Of a DNA stretch of 64,000 bases, positions 22,925 to 33,910 are shown one piece after another. The notes beneath the pieces were generated by a model that did no database searches, was not told where the DNA came from, and saw only the letters and a list, made by a program, of their open reading frames with translations. The position numbers were made by a program, and so were the translations under genes. How positions within the stretch are numbered: position 1 is the first letter of the stretch; every line of letters starts with the position of its first letter. The DNA comes from Allantophomopsis cytisporea (taxonomy: Eukaryota; Ascomycota; Leotiomycetes; Phacidiales; Phacidiaceae), in the NCBI GenBank assembly GCA_024752435.1, contig CP103036.1, positions 310,001-374,000 on the forward strand. The letters are read 5' to 3'.

Positions 22925-25427
22925 ATGAAGACTCAATCTCTCACCCTCTTGGCATTTTCCGCTGCCATCCAACAAGCATCAGCTGTAAGTTGAAACGCCC
23001 TTCCCATCACATGATCTCAACTCACATGTTCCAGGGCTTCGGAGGTTTCTCAAGTGCTAAGGCATTCTCTTGCCCTTCCAACACCGACAACACATGTAAC
23101 ACTCAACAGTCCACCGGTTTTGACTGGTCCACACTTAGCACCGGCTCGTTCAGTTCCTACGGAGGCCTCGATTTCTCCGGTTTCACATGCAGCAACTCCT
23201 TCGGCAAGCGTGATGAGTTGACCGGACGAAGCTTTCAGAGCAAGTGTATCACCGGAACAGCCTCCTCGGATACTTCCAGTGGTCCAAGTGTCTCCTGTGG
23301 TGGCTCTACATCAGGACAGTCTTCGGGTTCCTCCTCGGGTTCCTCATCTGGTTCCTCATCAGACATCAGTGCCTTTTCCATCACCACTATGCAAGTATCA
23401 GTCGAGTTCGACTGTGAGCTCGAATTCCACTACGGTATGGAAGATGGCTCAACCTGCAAGCAGACCTCGTCGTGCTCCAAGAGCGGAACTTCAGTCTCCA
23501 ACACCCAGTGTGGTGGAGCCAAGAATGTCTCCGTCGTCTATCCTACCGGTGGCTCCAACAGCGGAAAGGGCTCCAGTTGCTCGGTCGGTATTCACAGCAT
23601 TGGCTTTGACTGCAGTTCCGCCTCTAGCACTGTGCCCGTTCAATCTTCTACTCAGACTGTCGCTACTAGCTCTACTGCTGTTAGCTCTGGTACTGCGAAG
23701 ACTACCTCCGTTGAGACAACTCCTGTTGCTAGCTCGAGTGCTTCTTCTACTTCTACTTCTCCGGTTAAGGGATCCTCAAGTGTTGAGAGTTCTTCTACTT
23801 CTTCAAGTGCTTTCACTAGCTCTACTGTTTCTTCAAGTTCTGAGTCTATTTCAACTGCTGAGACTGTCTCCACGACTGCCAGCTCGTCGACTATCATTTC
23901 GACATCCCCAAGTGGGAATCTCTCAATCACAATCACTGCCCCATCTGTATCAAAGACTTCGACTAGTGTCCTCGCTACATCTGAGTCCAGCGAGTCCAGT
24001 AGTCTTTCCACATCAACTGAGGTTTCCCCAACCACTGCTCTCACTTCTTCCTTCACAACTTCCACGGTCTTCTCAACTGTTGTTTCGACTATCATCAGCT
24101 GTGCTCCAGAAGTGACAAACTGCCCAGCAAACTCAAAGACCGTCACCACTCTGACTGTCGCTGTTTCTACTACTATCTGCCCCGTTACTGCTACCGAGAC
24201 TGGCGGCTCTTCGAAGGCTACTGAGACTACAGTTTCAAGTACATCTTCGGCCGAAACATCAGTAATTGAGAGCACTAGCAGTTCATTCTTCTTCTCCAGC
24301 ACTTCTGAGAACAGCGGCGCTTCTTCCTCCGCTGTCTCTTCTGTTTCTTCTGCCGTTTCTTCTGCTACCACCACCGCTCCTGCTGAAGTTATCACCACTG
24401 AGATGTACGTTCTCCTCTTTTGATCTTGTCCCCTGTTTACTTGAATTTTGCTAACCTATACAGTGTTATCTCAACTCTCACCACCTGCCCCGTGACGAAC
24501 ACACATGTGTCCGCTGGCTCAACCAGTTACGAGACCACAAATACGATTTCCACCATCCTTAGTACCGCAACATCAACCATCTTTGCGTCCAGCACCGCCT
24601 CAACTTCCGTCTCCCCAGCATCGACATCCTCCGCATCCTCCCTCTCCGCAACAACTGTCGTCCTCTCCACTTCATCCACGTCCTCTGCTGCCGTGGCAAC
24701 TGAAACAGCGTCTTGCCCAGACGTCCTGCCCTCCTGCCTAAACACTTGGCTTTACACAACTGGCTGCGCAACCAACACCGACTCAGACTGCTACTGTCCA
24801 TCTTCAGACTTCACATCCTCAGTCTACTCCTGTCTGTCCGCACACTCAGCCTCAGACTCCGAGATCGCCGAAGCACAAGCCTACTTCCAGGGCATCTGCG
24901 CGGCCCACATCTCCGGCAATCCAGCGATCGTAACAGCTGCCAGCACAGTAACAGTATCGTACACCGCGACGGGCGCCAGCGCCGCCGCAACCTCCACATC
25001 GAGCGTGCCAGTGACCACGGTGCAAGTCTACACCACCCTGACGGTCCCCTGCACCGAAAGCACCGGCGTATCATCCGGCTCTGTCATCCCAAGCAGCTCA
25101 ACGACAACAGTCATCTCCACGGCCCTCACCATCCCCCAGGTTGTCTTCCAAACCATCACCGACTCCGCTTCCAGCACCGCGGCTATCGGCCTGGTCATCG
25201 GCACCGCCACACCCACACCCTCGGCGTCCGTGGCTGCTTCTGCTAGCAAGACGGCTGGCGTGAGCTTCACTACTAGTGCCAGTTCTGGCTTTGCGGCTAG
25301 TACGGGCTTTGGAAAGGGCTCGACTTCTACCAGCGCGCCTATTAGCCAGTTTACTGGTGCAGCGGCGAAGGGTGGTGTTAGTTTTGGGCTGGGAGCTTTG
25401 GGTGTGGTGGTTGCCTTGGCTTTGTAG
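22925..25427 (+). CDS. Large Ser/Thr-rich CFEM-like GPI-anchored cell-surface protein
   Basis: Three exons, 22925-22984, 23035-24404 and 24464-25427 (introns 50 and 59 nt), giving 797 aa. Exon 1 is exactly the signal peptide (MKTQSLTLLAFSAAIQQASA). An N-terminal Cys-rich domain follows (FDWSTLSTGSFSSYGGLDFSGF and further cysteines to about residue 235), with a possible Kex2 site KR after SFG. Then a long Ser/Thr stalk, heavily O-glycosylated in all likelihood, interrupted by CAPEVTNCP/ICPVTAT and TTCPVTNTHVS units. Near residue 570 a CFEM-like module appears: CPDVLPSC, TTGC, SDCYC, YSC and GIC, i.e. seven of eight expected cysteines. The C-terminus is hydrophobic (LGALGVVVALAL), fitting a GPI anchor. 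Likely role is at the cell wall or surface; iron binding or adhesion is unproven. Confidence 0.9.
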
Positions 25428-25820
25428 ATTGATGATGGAAAAAAGGTTGGCGTTTTACTTGGAACATATATGTAATATGGGATCTTGTTGTTATGTGTTT
25501 ACAGTTATGGAAACGAGTTCTGTTTACTTGAGTTTGAAATTGTGTTGATGTGATGTGATTTTATATGAATAATCAATCTCCTCTTGATACCTTAACGCTC
25601 TATGTATACGGTATGACGTTGGCTATTGTGTAATTCATCTCTCTATCCATGTAACCTTTGATAATTCAGTGAAACATCAATGAAGTTAATCATCAAGTAT
25701 TCTTTTGCACCAATTCAAAAGAAACGATAATTTAAGAAACCGCTTCTGCTCGCTATGTCTGGGTATACAGTTCCGCTCGCCAACCCAATCTCAGAAAACA
25801 AGCAATAAGTCATACAGCCT
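25428..25820. terminator. Convergent 3' region
   Basis: 393 bp between two convergent genes. The sequence is AT-rich, with candidate polyadenylation context ATATGAATAATCAAT near 25563-25577 on the plus strand. No gene is seen. Confidence 0.4.
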
Positions 25821-27928
25821 CTAGACGTTGTTATTCAGCAGTTTAATTCCATCATCCTTCAGCTTGAATTTCTGGATCTTCCCACTTGGGGTCTTCGGAT
25901 ACTCATGTACGAAAAACACATAACGAGGCACGAGATGCCCACTCAAATTGCTCCTCACCCACTCCCTGACGGCTTCCTTCTTCAGATGTTTCTCGCCATC
26001 ACCATCATCACCCACCGTCTTCCCTGCATCATCCTCATCTGTCGTCACTCCCTCATGAACAATCACAAACGCAGCCACACACTCACCAAGTCTCTCATCA
26101 GGCAGACCCACGACACTAGCCTCGGCGATCAATGGATGTGCAAACAGAATATTCTCGACCTCCAAGGGGTGGATATTCTCCCCACCACGGATGATCAAGT
26201 CCTTGATGCGCCCTGTGATCCTCACAAAGCCATCCGCATCCATCTCGGCTTCGTCGCCGCTCAACATCCACACCTTTCCGTCGGCGTCCTGTACCATCAC
26301 TTCGGCGGTCTTCACGGGATCATCCCAGTATCCTTTCATGACGCTATATCCAGACACGCATAGCTCGCCTCTCTGCCCGATCGGTAGGGTGATGTTGTGG
26401 TCGTTTTTGTCGACGATTCTGACTTCGACGTGATCCAGGGCGCGGCCGACGGAATCACATCTCTTGATCATTGGATCATCCGGTTTCGTCATGCATGATA
26501 CTGGGCTGGTCTCTGTCATTCCATAGCAGATAGTAAGATCCGTCAAATTGAGCCTTTCGTGTAGTTTCTTCATCAGAGTTGCTGGGACAGAGGACCCTGC
26601 TGCTATTCCCGTTCTTAGATTTTCGAAGCCCTCGTGCTTCACGCTGCCGTTCTGTAAGAGCTCAAGCTCGGCCACGAACATTGTTGCTACGCCATATAAA
26701 GCTGTGGCCTTCTCTTCTTGGACGGACAATAGCGTTGCACGTGGCTCAAAGGCCTCAGATGGGAAGAGAATCGCTGCTCCTGTATTTTCATTGTTAGTAG
26801 CATGATACTTCAGTTGATGCCGTGTGGAAGGACGTACCATGAGTAGCAGTAGCCATATATCCTAGAATACTCCCAAAACAGTGAAACAACGGCGGCGGGC
26901 AACACACTATATCCTTCTCTGAAAGTAACATCCTCTCGCCGATGAAAAATCCATTGTTTAAAATATTGCTATGTGTCAGACATGCAGCTTTCGGCGTGCT
27001 CGTAGTTCCAGATGTAAATTGAATATTAACAACATCGTCTGCATGTAGGTCTTCGTCAATAAGGTATCGGTAACCTAAAGCCCAGGAACAAAGTTCATGG
27101 AAAGGCATCATAGCTATCAAGTCATCCACGTTCACCCGTCCCGATGAATTGTCAACCAAAACGACTTTCTTCAAAGACGGTAGGATCTCCGACTTGCCAA
27201 TGGGAGAACGCACATTTGGTATTATCTGTTTCAACAAAGAGATATTCTCGCGCGGGCTTTTGAAGGGAAGATTTGTTTCTGCGCCGATTATCAAGACAGA
27301 AACAGTGATATGAGATAATGCAGAGATGACTTGAAGCGCAGTGAAAGCCGGGTTAAGAGGAACCTGCCTCCATAAGCTTAGATACAAACATTGGGGGAGA
27401 TGAGCATTACAAGTACTGCGCCTATCTTGAAGAGCGCGTAGGTAGTCTAGTCATGCAAGTTATGTCAGAAACACACCAAGGTGAAGCACTTATAGTCATG
27501 ACTTGACATATCACACATACCACAGCAAACTCGATAGAATTTCCTAAGCTGACGGCAACCCTGTCCCCTTTCCGCACGCCCAGCCCTTTCAAGCCATGAG
27601 CAGCAGCACTACTCATAACATCAAGATGCTCATAGCTGAGTTTATGATTCTGCGCGCGCGAAATCACAGCCGTCCTATCACCGAACTTGGAGACGATGGA
27701 CGCGAAATGCTGCGGGATCGTCTCCCGAAGCAGCGGTAGCTATTCGCTATGTTGGCATGCAAGAAGTCAGAGCACGGGGACAAAAGAGGGACATACTTCA
27801 GTGGGCCCTTTAGTGTGGGATGTTGTCAAAATCCATCGTCGGTTACTTACGGAGGCGGCTATTGTTGTTCGCGGCGTACTGTATCGTGATATCCGAGGTC
27901 TTGCGAGATGGAAAGTGCGGGGTAGCAT
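25821..27928 (-). CDS. Acyl-CoA synthetase, AMP-binding family (ACSF2-like), probably mitochondrial
   Basis: Five exons, complement of 27797-27928, 27521-27739, 27411-27446, 26838-27363 and 25821-26779; introns are 57, 74, 47 and 58 nt and exon 3 is a 36-nt microexon. Frame is kept and gives 623 aa. The enzyme activates a carboxylic acid with ATP to an acyl-adenylate and then an acyl-CoA. Motifs: P-loop FTSGTTSTPKAA (about 245-256), YGMTETSPVS, SGDEAEMDADGFVRITGRIKD (written as parts: SGDEAEMD and GRIKDLIIRGGENI), and the C-terminal lysine in TPSGKIQKFKL. The Arg/Ser-rich N-terminus without acidic residues (MLPRTFHLARPRISRYS) looks like a mitochondrial presequence. The ATG at 27928 is chosen because its frame runs unbroken to GPTE at the first donor; an ATG at 27938 would need an 11-nt exon and a 43-nt intron. 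Chain length of the substrate is unknown. Confidence 0.94.
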
Positions 27929-29419
27929 AACGAAGCATTAAGTTGCGTGAATATGAATGTGAATGTTTATTCTAGAATGAAGGCTGTTTGAAGACAAAGG
28001 CTTCGTTTTGTATTCGAGGATATGCGAAAGGGAGCGGCTGGCTTGTGTATTACATGATGTACCTGAGACTTCGCTTCGTTGATATATAGGTATGGAAGTG
28101 CGGGGTGTCTACACCCAGACTAATGTTGCATGTATCATAACATCGCAGCATGTAACCGGGCAGCTGGAAGAAAGCCACTTCGTTTCTTCAATTGCGACCC
28201 CTCTATATGGCCACAACAATATTAAACATTTTCACAATATGCTTTATGACATTCCGGAAGAGGTTATTTCTATAAAGGTTATTGAATTTGAAAAGGACGT
28301 TTGCTTTAAGATTAGATTTTCGAAATGATATATCAATATGTTGATACAGCATCCGAACATGGAAGACTTACCTGATATATGTAGGGTCCCTACTATCGTA
28401 GCTCAGATAAAAGTATCAACAGGTTTATTCGGACTGAAGATTACATGTATCTGGTGTGAAAAAGTTCAAGTAAGCCTCAATCATGATTATCTAATGCGTA
28501 CTATAATGTGGCAGGTCACATTCAATCAAGCAGAGTCTGTAGTAACAGTAATTGTATTTGTGGACAACGCATCAAGTGTTTAGGATTACACCGAGCAACA
28601 ATTAAAGTACATGAGGATGTCAGACTGCACCAGTAAAACCCCTCCGGCCTTTATGTGTAGGCGGGAGGGGAAAGGTATGCAGTCTGTTTGCACATCCGTT
28701 GTGCTTTTTGTGATTTTCTGAAAATGCCAGACTGTGCGTGAAACCCCTTTAGCCCCTTATGTATGGGTGAGAAGTGGAAAGGTGTACAGCCGGTTTGCAT
28801 ATCTCGAGAGTACTTTTTTGGTTGTTGTTTTTCTGAGGTCGTGTCTTTTCTTTGAGGAAGAGGTGGTTGTTTCTTTGGCTGCTTTTATTTATTTTATTTT
28901 TATTATGGCGGCCAGCAAGATTCTGGAGAGCGTCAGTTGGGTACGAGTGATTATGCGTGATAATCACTTACTGTTGTGCCAATGTTGAGGTAAAGTAGAG
29001 GTTTCTTGAGAGAATGTGATATTTGTACGAGACATAGATTCTTCTCAAAGATAATAGATTTTAAGAGGTAGTAGTAAAATCGAGAGTACATCTTGACTGT
29101 GGTGGTTGCAGGATTCTGAATTCGATTAGTTGAATTCAAGAAGTTATTGATTAAGGTACTTACTGTTATGCCGTTATTTTGGGGCGGTGACAAAGGCTCG
29201 GCTGCATCGACTAGGCACCTTTATGAAGCTCGGAAATTGGGCGGGCTTAGCCACATTCAAGGCTAAGGGCAAGCCGGGTCGACCAGATGGACAGTAGTAA
29301 CATGCTTATAGTCCTTTCTGAGGTTGACCGTAATATGCAATCTGTGGTCCGCGATATTGGAATGCCATATGCCCCTTAGTACGGTCAGTTCATGGTAGTC
29401 TACACTGAGATATGACTAC
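27929..29419. other. Intergenic region containing a tandem palindromic element
   Basis: 1.5 kb without a recognisable gene. It contains the upstream region of the acyl-CoA synthetase and, at 28615-28836, two related hairpin-forming copies described separately. Short frames here (for example 28092-28328 on plus) have no family signature. Confidence 0.5.
28615..28836. repeat. Two tandem copies of an imperfect palindromic element
   Basis: Copy 1 is at 28615-28721 and copy 2 at about 28726-28836. They align over ~105 bp, including CAGACTG, AAACCCCT, TTATGT, GGAAAGGT, GTTTGCA and a shared TTTTTG...TTTTCTGA tail. Copy 1 is a strong inverted repeat with nested arms: GGATGT (28615-28620) pairs with ACATCC (28692-28697), CAGACTGCA (28621-28629) with TGCAGTCTG (28678-28686), and CCCCTCC (28639-28645) with GGAGGGG (28664-28670), closing on GCC/GGC. 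Copy 2 keeps only part of the pairing. A MITE-like relic or a structured RNA are both possible. Confidence 0.75.
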
Positions 29420-30019
29420 TCACGAAGGTGCCCTTCTGACTAGGGCGGAGGTGATCTCCTCAGGCTTGCAGTTTGTGCGCACCCATTCCCTTACTACAGC
29501 CATTGCCCTAGCTTCCCGTGTGCTCTCATCTGAGAAATCCACCCTGAGGAGGGGTGCCTTCCGGATTTGGAGATGTGCCTTCTTGACTGGGAGAGTAGCA
29601 GTCTTGGGAACTGGACGAGATGATTTTTTGGCCGGAACAGGAGCAGCTTTCTTGCCATTGAAAGGGCGTCCTGGAAGGTCTTGGATGGCAGGGGTAGGAC
29701 GAGTTGGGAGGAGCGATTGGGTGCTCTCCAGCAAGAGCTTGGTTCTCTTAGTGTCGATGATTGTCTGGAATTCGGTGACATCAATACCCTCCTCTCGCAG
29801 GCAGCAGACACCATCCTGATACAGTTTGAGGTGTTGCCATCTCTCCTCAATGGACTTCGCAGTGCCAATTCCCCTAATTTTGAGAAGGATAGCGGCTTTC
29901 CGGCTGGCGTGGTCTAGTGCTGGGTGCGAGTCCTGCACCTCGAGAGTAGATTTCTCTTTGAGATGATATGGTGCTGGGTGGGTGTTCTGCACCTCCATGG
30001 TGGGATTTGCGTATCCCAT
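29420..30019 (-). CDS. Hypothetical protein, 199 aa
   Basis: Intronless frame starting at an ATG in good context (CAAGATGG). I do not recognise a family. The N-terminus has an internal 18-residue repeat: MEVQNTHPAPYH followed by LEVQDSHPALDH. The middle (about residues 45-90) is mixed charged/hydrophobic and looks folded (KIRGIGTAKSIEERWQ, REEGIDVTEFQTIID). Residues ~105-155 are Lys/Pro/Ala-rich and basic, with several KK pairs, probably disordered. The C-terminus (DESTREARAMAVVREWVRTN) is likely helical. No signal peptide or membrane segment is visible. It may be lineage-specific; low similarity to anything I know and the repetitive N-terminus leave open that it is not translated. Confidence 0.5.
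   Translation of the reverse strand: MGYANPTMEVQNTHPAPYHLKEKSTLEVQDSHPALDHASRKAAILLKIRGIGTAKSIEERWQHLKLYQDGVCCLREEGIDVTEFQTIIDTKRTKLLLESTQSLLPTRPTPAIQDLPGRPFNGKKAAPVPAKKSSRPVPKTATLPVKKAHLQIRKAPLLRVDFSDESTREARAMAVVREWVRTNCKPEEITSALVRRAPS
29915..30002 (-). repeat. Internal 54-bp tandem duplication in the hypothetical gene
   Basis: Two diverged units share GGTGCTGGGTG / AGTGCTGGGTG and TCTGCACCTC / CCTGCACCTC on the plus strand, period about 54 bp. They encode the MEVQNTHPAP and LEVQDSHPAL repeats. Confidence 0.7.
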
Positions 30020-32056
30020 CTTGATGAAATTGAGGTTTGAAGGACCTCTAAAGTAAAAATGAAGGTGGTGGTGAAGGCAAGTATGAAGTTGATGATACCA
30101 ATATAAAGATCTTGATAAACCAAGTCAAATTGAGTGATATCGAGAAACCGTGATGCTGTATGCTGCAAAACTGTGCGTTGTAAGAGAGAAGGAGAAAAGT
30201 AGGAAGGCAGGGAATTGACTGGCATGTTATACTGGCTGGAGGAGACAAGGGCACAGAGGGCAATGGGCTATCTTCCGAAATAGGATTCAATAAGTTATTT
30301 GGTGAGTATGGCGGGATTCATCAAGGTAGCATGATAGCTCAAGGTTTGAACTTCCGAATTGGGACTCGTGAGAGAGAACATTGCATTTTCCGTAAGGTGT
30401 GAAGTGAATAGCCGTTATTTGTCATGTGAGAGTGACTATTTAGTATAGGGGTCCTGCCAGAACCATGGTACCGGTACCTTGGAGCATAAATTTCACGAAT
30501 GTGAGGTCAGACCCTTTGAACCCTTCAGACTTTCCATTGAGGACACTGCGACTTCAGCTCCGCCCTGTCAGGGAAAGACCAAGGTGCAAAGAGAAAGAGT
30601 CAGAGGAAAGAAAAAGGCATAGGCGGAGAACATGACACGCTAAAAACATATCGATCCTTGGGCAAAACGCCAGTGTTATTTGATTAGAACCTTGGACCTT
30701 CTGGAAATTGCGTTCTGGGTCCTCAACCTTCTTTGTGACATTGGTGTATCAAAGTGAAAACGATATATAAACCTGAGAGGGGACAGATGGGATGAGGGAA
30801 GGCGTGAACGAGAAACTTCGGAACATGTGAAAGCAAACCGATTACTGAAGCGTGAACTCCAAGAACGTTAGGTTAGACCCTCGGATGACCCTTCAACGCT
30901 CAAGATCCTTCAGCCGTTCGCACCAATTCCCGCAACACTCTGGAAGGAAGATTACTGCACACCATAAAGACACAAGGTAAAGGGAGGAGAGGTGGGGAAA
31001 GAATAGAGTACATAAGAACACAGAAGTACATAGAGACATGCAACGAACATAAGAAACATGGACGACGGCAGCCCGATCTGGAGGGGAAAGTCCTATAGGT
31101 GAACCAAGGAAGCCATCCAACGTAGGCCAACGTGACCATTCTGAATATTTCACTGAAACAGGTAAGCATTCCACAAACAACACAAGCACGAGGCGAAGGA
31201 CAGCAAGCGGAGCTCCGGAGAGTAAAGGTGAGTGTAGGAGATCAAAGAATCCTCGTTGCCACGGATGAGGAAATATATACAGAAACTTCATCCCGATGCC
31301 GCCTGGACTTTTTTCTTTCTCCATGCAAACGCTTTCTAATACTCAATAAGTAGGACCAGCGAGTGTACCCACCAAATGAACCGACCCAACCAGACCAAAC
31401 CTAAAAAAAGGAAATATGAGAACATTCATGATAACCATATGGTAAGCAAGTCCAGGCGGCAAGGCAGTGAAGGGTTTTAGGTTTGGTATCCAAGAGCGTA
31501 GAGCGCGTTAAAATAAATATAGAATAGGTATGAAAAGAAAAGGAAATTCATGTCTTTAGAACGCCGGATGGCCATTCCAATATGCAAGTTCCAGTAAACC
31601 CGAGCCACTCCAGAAATTATCAGACCATTATGGTGAACAATTCCAGGGGTATCAAGAAAGCAGACGGGAGCCGCTAGCCAAATATTATCGTGAAAGCAAA
31701 TTCACTTATCCAAGGGGGTTTTCATAAGCAGACAAAAAACCGATCTGCTATAAATAGCTGCCGGAAAAGCGGCGCCAAATCCAGTTGACATGTAGTGGGA
31801 CGCAATCCAAGGAGATTCTTCTGAAAACTACCTTCCAAGTCGTAATATTAGAATCCTTGCCTGGGACTGGTTCCGAAAGAGGGGAGGATTCCCGAGCATA
31901 TGACATATATATGCGCTATCATAAAGCCTCCTTAGGCACAGCATAGAGAAGGAAGAGAAAGAAGGCCGGGGATAACAAATGCAGCAGGTGCTGAACAGGG
32001 CGCCAGGGAGCATATATCATCCATAATCCAAGGGGTGGGGGCGGGAGGGGGAGCTC
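30020..32056. other. Intergenic region, 3' side of rfeG
   Basis: 2 kb without a supported gene. The longest frame (30893-31324, minus) has hydrophobic, Cys-rich content but no splice structure, signal peptide logic or family signature, so it is not called. The region includes the 3' flank of rfeG. Confidence 0.5.
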
Positions 32057-33184
32057 CTAACGGTGATGGCGACGATTTCTAGCATCACGCTCCTCTCTCT
32101 CACGGTCCCGCCTGGGTGGATGGGCAGTGGCTCCAGCACCTGGAACAACCGGTGGCTGCGAGGAATAGCTTCCTGAATATTCTTGAGATATTTCCTGGGA
32201 CTCGTAGGGAAAACCTGTTGGGGCAGCTGAATTGTTAGATTCGTTCATTCGAAGTGTAAAGGGAATTTTGGAGACAAGTGCCGCTGGATGAACGCACCAC
32301 GACCATAATATTGTTCCGGACTATTTTGAGGGTAACTCTGTTGGCTCATACCAGTCTGCGGCGGCGGGGTATTATAGTAACCATTGCTGCCGCGTGCATC
32401 ACCCGAGTATCCGGCCGGAGGCTGCTGGTACATCATTTGCTGCTGGCTGGGGGGGTTAATTACAGCTCTATCTCCAGCGTAATCGAAAGTGTCCACTGGT
32501 GGATATCCTTGTGGGGGTGGGTACGTCTGGGCAGACGCTTGAGGGTTGTAGCCTTGGTATAGAGGTGCTCCCGGTTCAAAAGACTGTACCTGCTGAGGTG
32601 CTGGTACACCATATCCTTGTTCCTGTGGAATCTCAGAGGGTCCATATTGCTGCCTGGAATGGTGAGTCGCTGACTGCGAATAGCTCGCTGGTAGCATGTC
32701 AGATGTGCGAACAACAAAGTTCGTTTGTCTCGGCGAGTATGTACCTCCAGAAGATCGCCCTCCTGAAGCAGACGACTGACGTCTCTCATGCTCCCATCTC
32801 TGCGAATCTTTCTTCAGATCTGCAATCATTTCCTACATGAATTGTTCAGTGGTGAGAGCCTACGAATGTGGGAGAAAATGAGGTATGCGCACCGATGTAA
32901 GATTTCTGTAGGCCGTGATAAAGTAGCCGGGTAGTTGTTGACGAGTTCGCGGGTCCTAGATATGGAATCAGTACGATGAAAAACTATAGGGAGAATTGCA
33001 GTGTTTGAAAATGGTGTTGAGATATCCTTACCTCGTAGTTTCCCGGTCGCACGAGCGCGTCGTTTCCAAGATAGCGACAAATGTCAGCCGTGATGACCTC
33101 TCGATCAATGCCATCTTTCGGAACGAAATATTCATTTGATCGAGCTGACGACGACTGAACCTGTGCTCTAGGTCTGTTCGACAT
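32057..33184 (-). CDS. rfeG: RfeG-like putative transcription factor
   Basis: Four exons, complement of 33032-33184, 32893-32955, 32298-32832 and 32057-32226 (introns 76, 60 and 71 nt), giving 306 aa. Family signature is the N-terminal EYFVPKDGIDREVITADIC, ICRYLGNDALVRPGNYE, then GYFITAYRNLTS and MIADLKKDSQRWEHERR, which span the first three exons. The rest is Gln/Pro/Tyr/Gly-rich low complexity, and the C-terminus is Arg-rich (PPRRDRERE ... RNRRHHR). The fungal RfeG family is annotated as transcription factors on slim experimental grounds; DNA binding has not been shown from this sequence. The ATG at 33184 precedes the conserved block by about 20 residues, as usual. The low-complexity tail makes the last junction less certain, but the CTAAC branch site and frame support it. 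Confidence 0.88.
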
Positions 33185-33845
33185 GATTGTTGTTTGGGGG
33201 AGGGAAGGAGGAGGGAAAAGAGGAACGAAAAAAACGTATGCTCAGAAGATGGTTGACGAAGAGAGAAGAGATCCAAGGAGGGTAAATAGAGCGGCCAAGC
33301 GTCTATTCAAGGAAGATTGTAGGTATCACAAGGCTTTGCAAAGTCCCGGGATTAAATCTTCCAAGTGGCAAGAAACGCAGGAAAGACGGCCAAAAAGAGA
33401 AGAGATCCAAGGCAAGACGGGTTGTATGCGCAGCAACAATAACCGTGAAAGGGTGGTTGGGAAATCCAGAGTCCAAATAGTTATCCTGTGGGAGATGGAA
33501 TTGGGGGGGGGGGGGAAGGGTGGGGAGGGGATTATTTTCCTTATTCCTGGCAGATGGATGTTGGGGATACACAGAGTGAGAGAATCCTAATCCTAATCCA
33601 AAGAATTGGCAACGAATGGCAGAGGTTGACCTTTGGGAGGGAAGTGTGGTGAGGTGGCAGGCAGAGATGCTGCAGAGTTGAAGCAGGTGAGTAAATCGAG
33701 TGATTGAAGGGATGGTTGGAAGGAGGGGTTGATTGGTGTTGTGTGTTTGGCTTTCTCGTTTGAAGGGTCGTTTTTGGTGTTGTTTGGGTTGTTTGCTTTG
33801 TCTGGTTGGTTTGTGGTTGATTTGGTTGGATGAAGCGGCGAGAGA

Positions 33846-33910
33846 TCAGACTCGACTTGACTTGGCTTGACTCGGCTTGACTCGACTTGACTTGACTCGA
33901 CTCGACTCAA
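33846..33910. repeat. GACTT/GACTC pentamer repeat
   Basis: About 13 near-perfect pentamers of GACTT, GACTC, GGCTT and related forms, read directly. In the antisense direction it would code for Ser/Val/Glu runs, but there is no gene. Confidence 0.85.

Noticed and set aside
26595..26625. P-loop of the acyl-CoA synthetase reads TSGTTSTPK rather than TSGTTGxPK.
   Set aside because: Ser is allowed at this position in the AMP-binding signature as I know it, so it does not imply loss of activity. (The codons lie in exon 4, near 26985-27015; I do not treat the change as a finding.)
27808..27938. An upstream start at 27938 for the acyl-CoA synthetase.
   Set aside because: It would require a 43-nt intron and an 11-nt exon; the ATG at 27928 reads through to the first donor and gives a good mitochondrial presequence.
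30893..31324. Minus-strand 143-codon hydrophobic frame.
   Set aside because: No start logic, no signal-peptide pattern, no homologous feel; lies in the 3' flank of rfeG.
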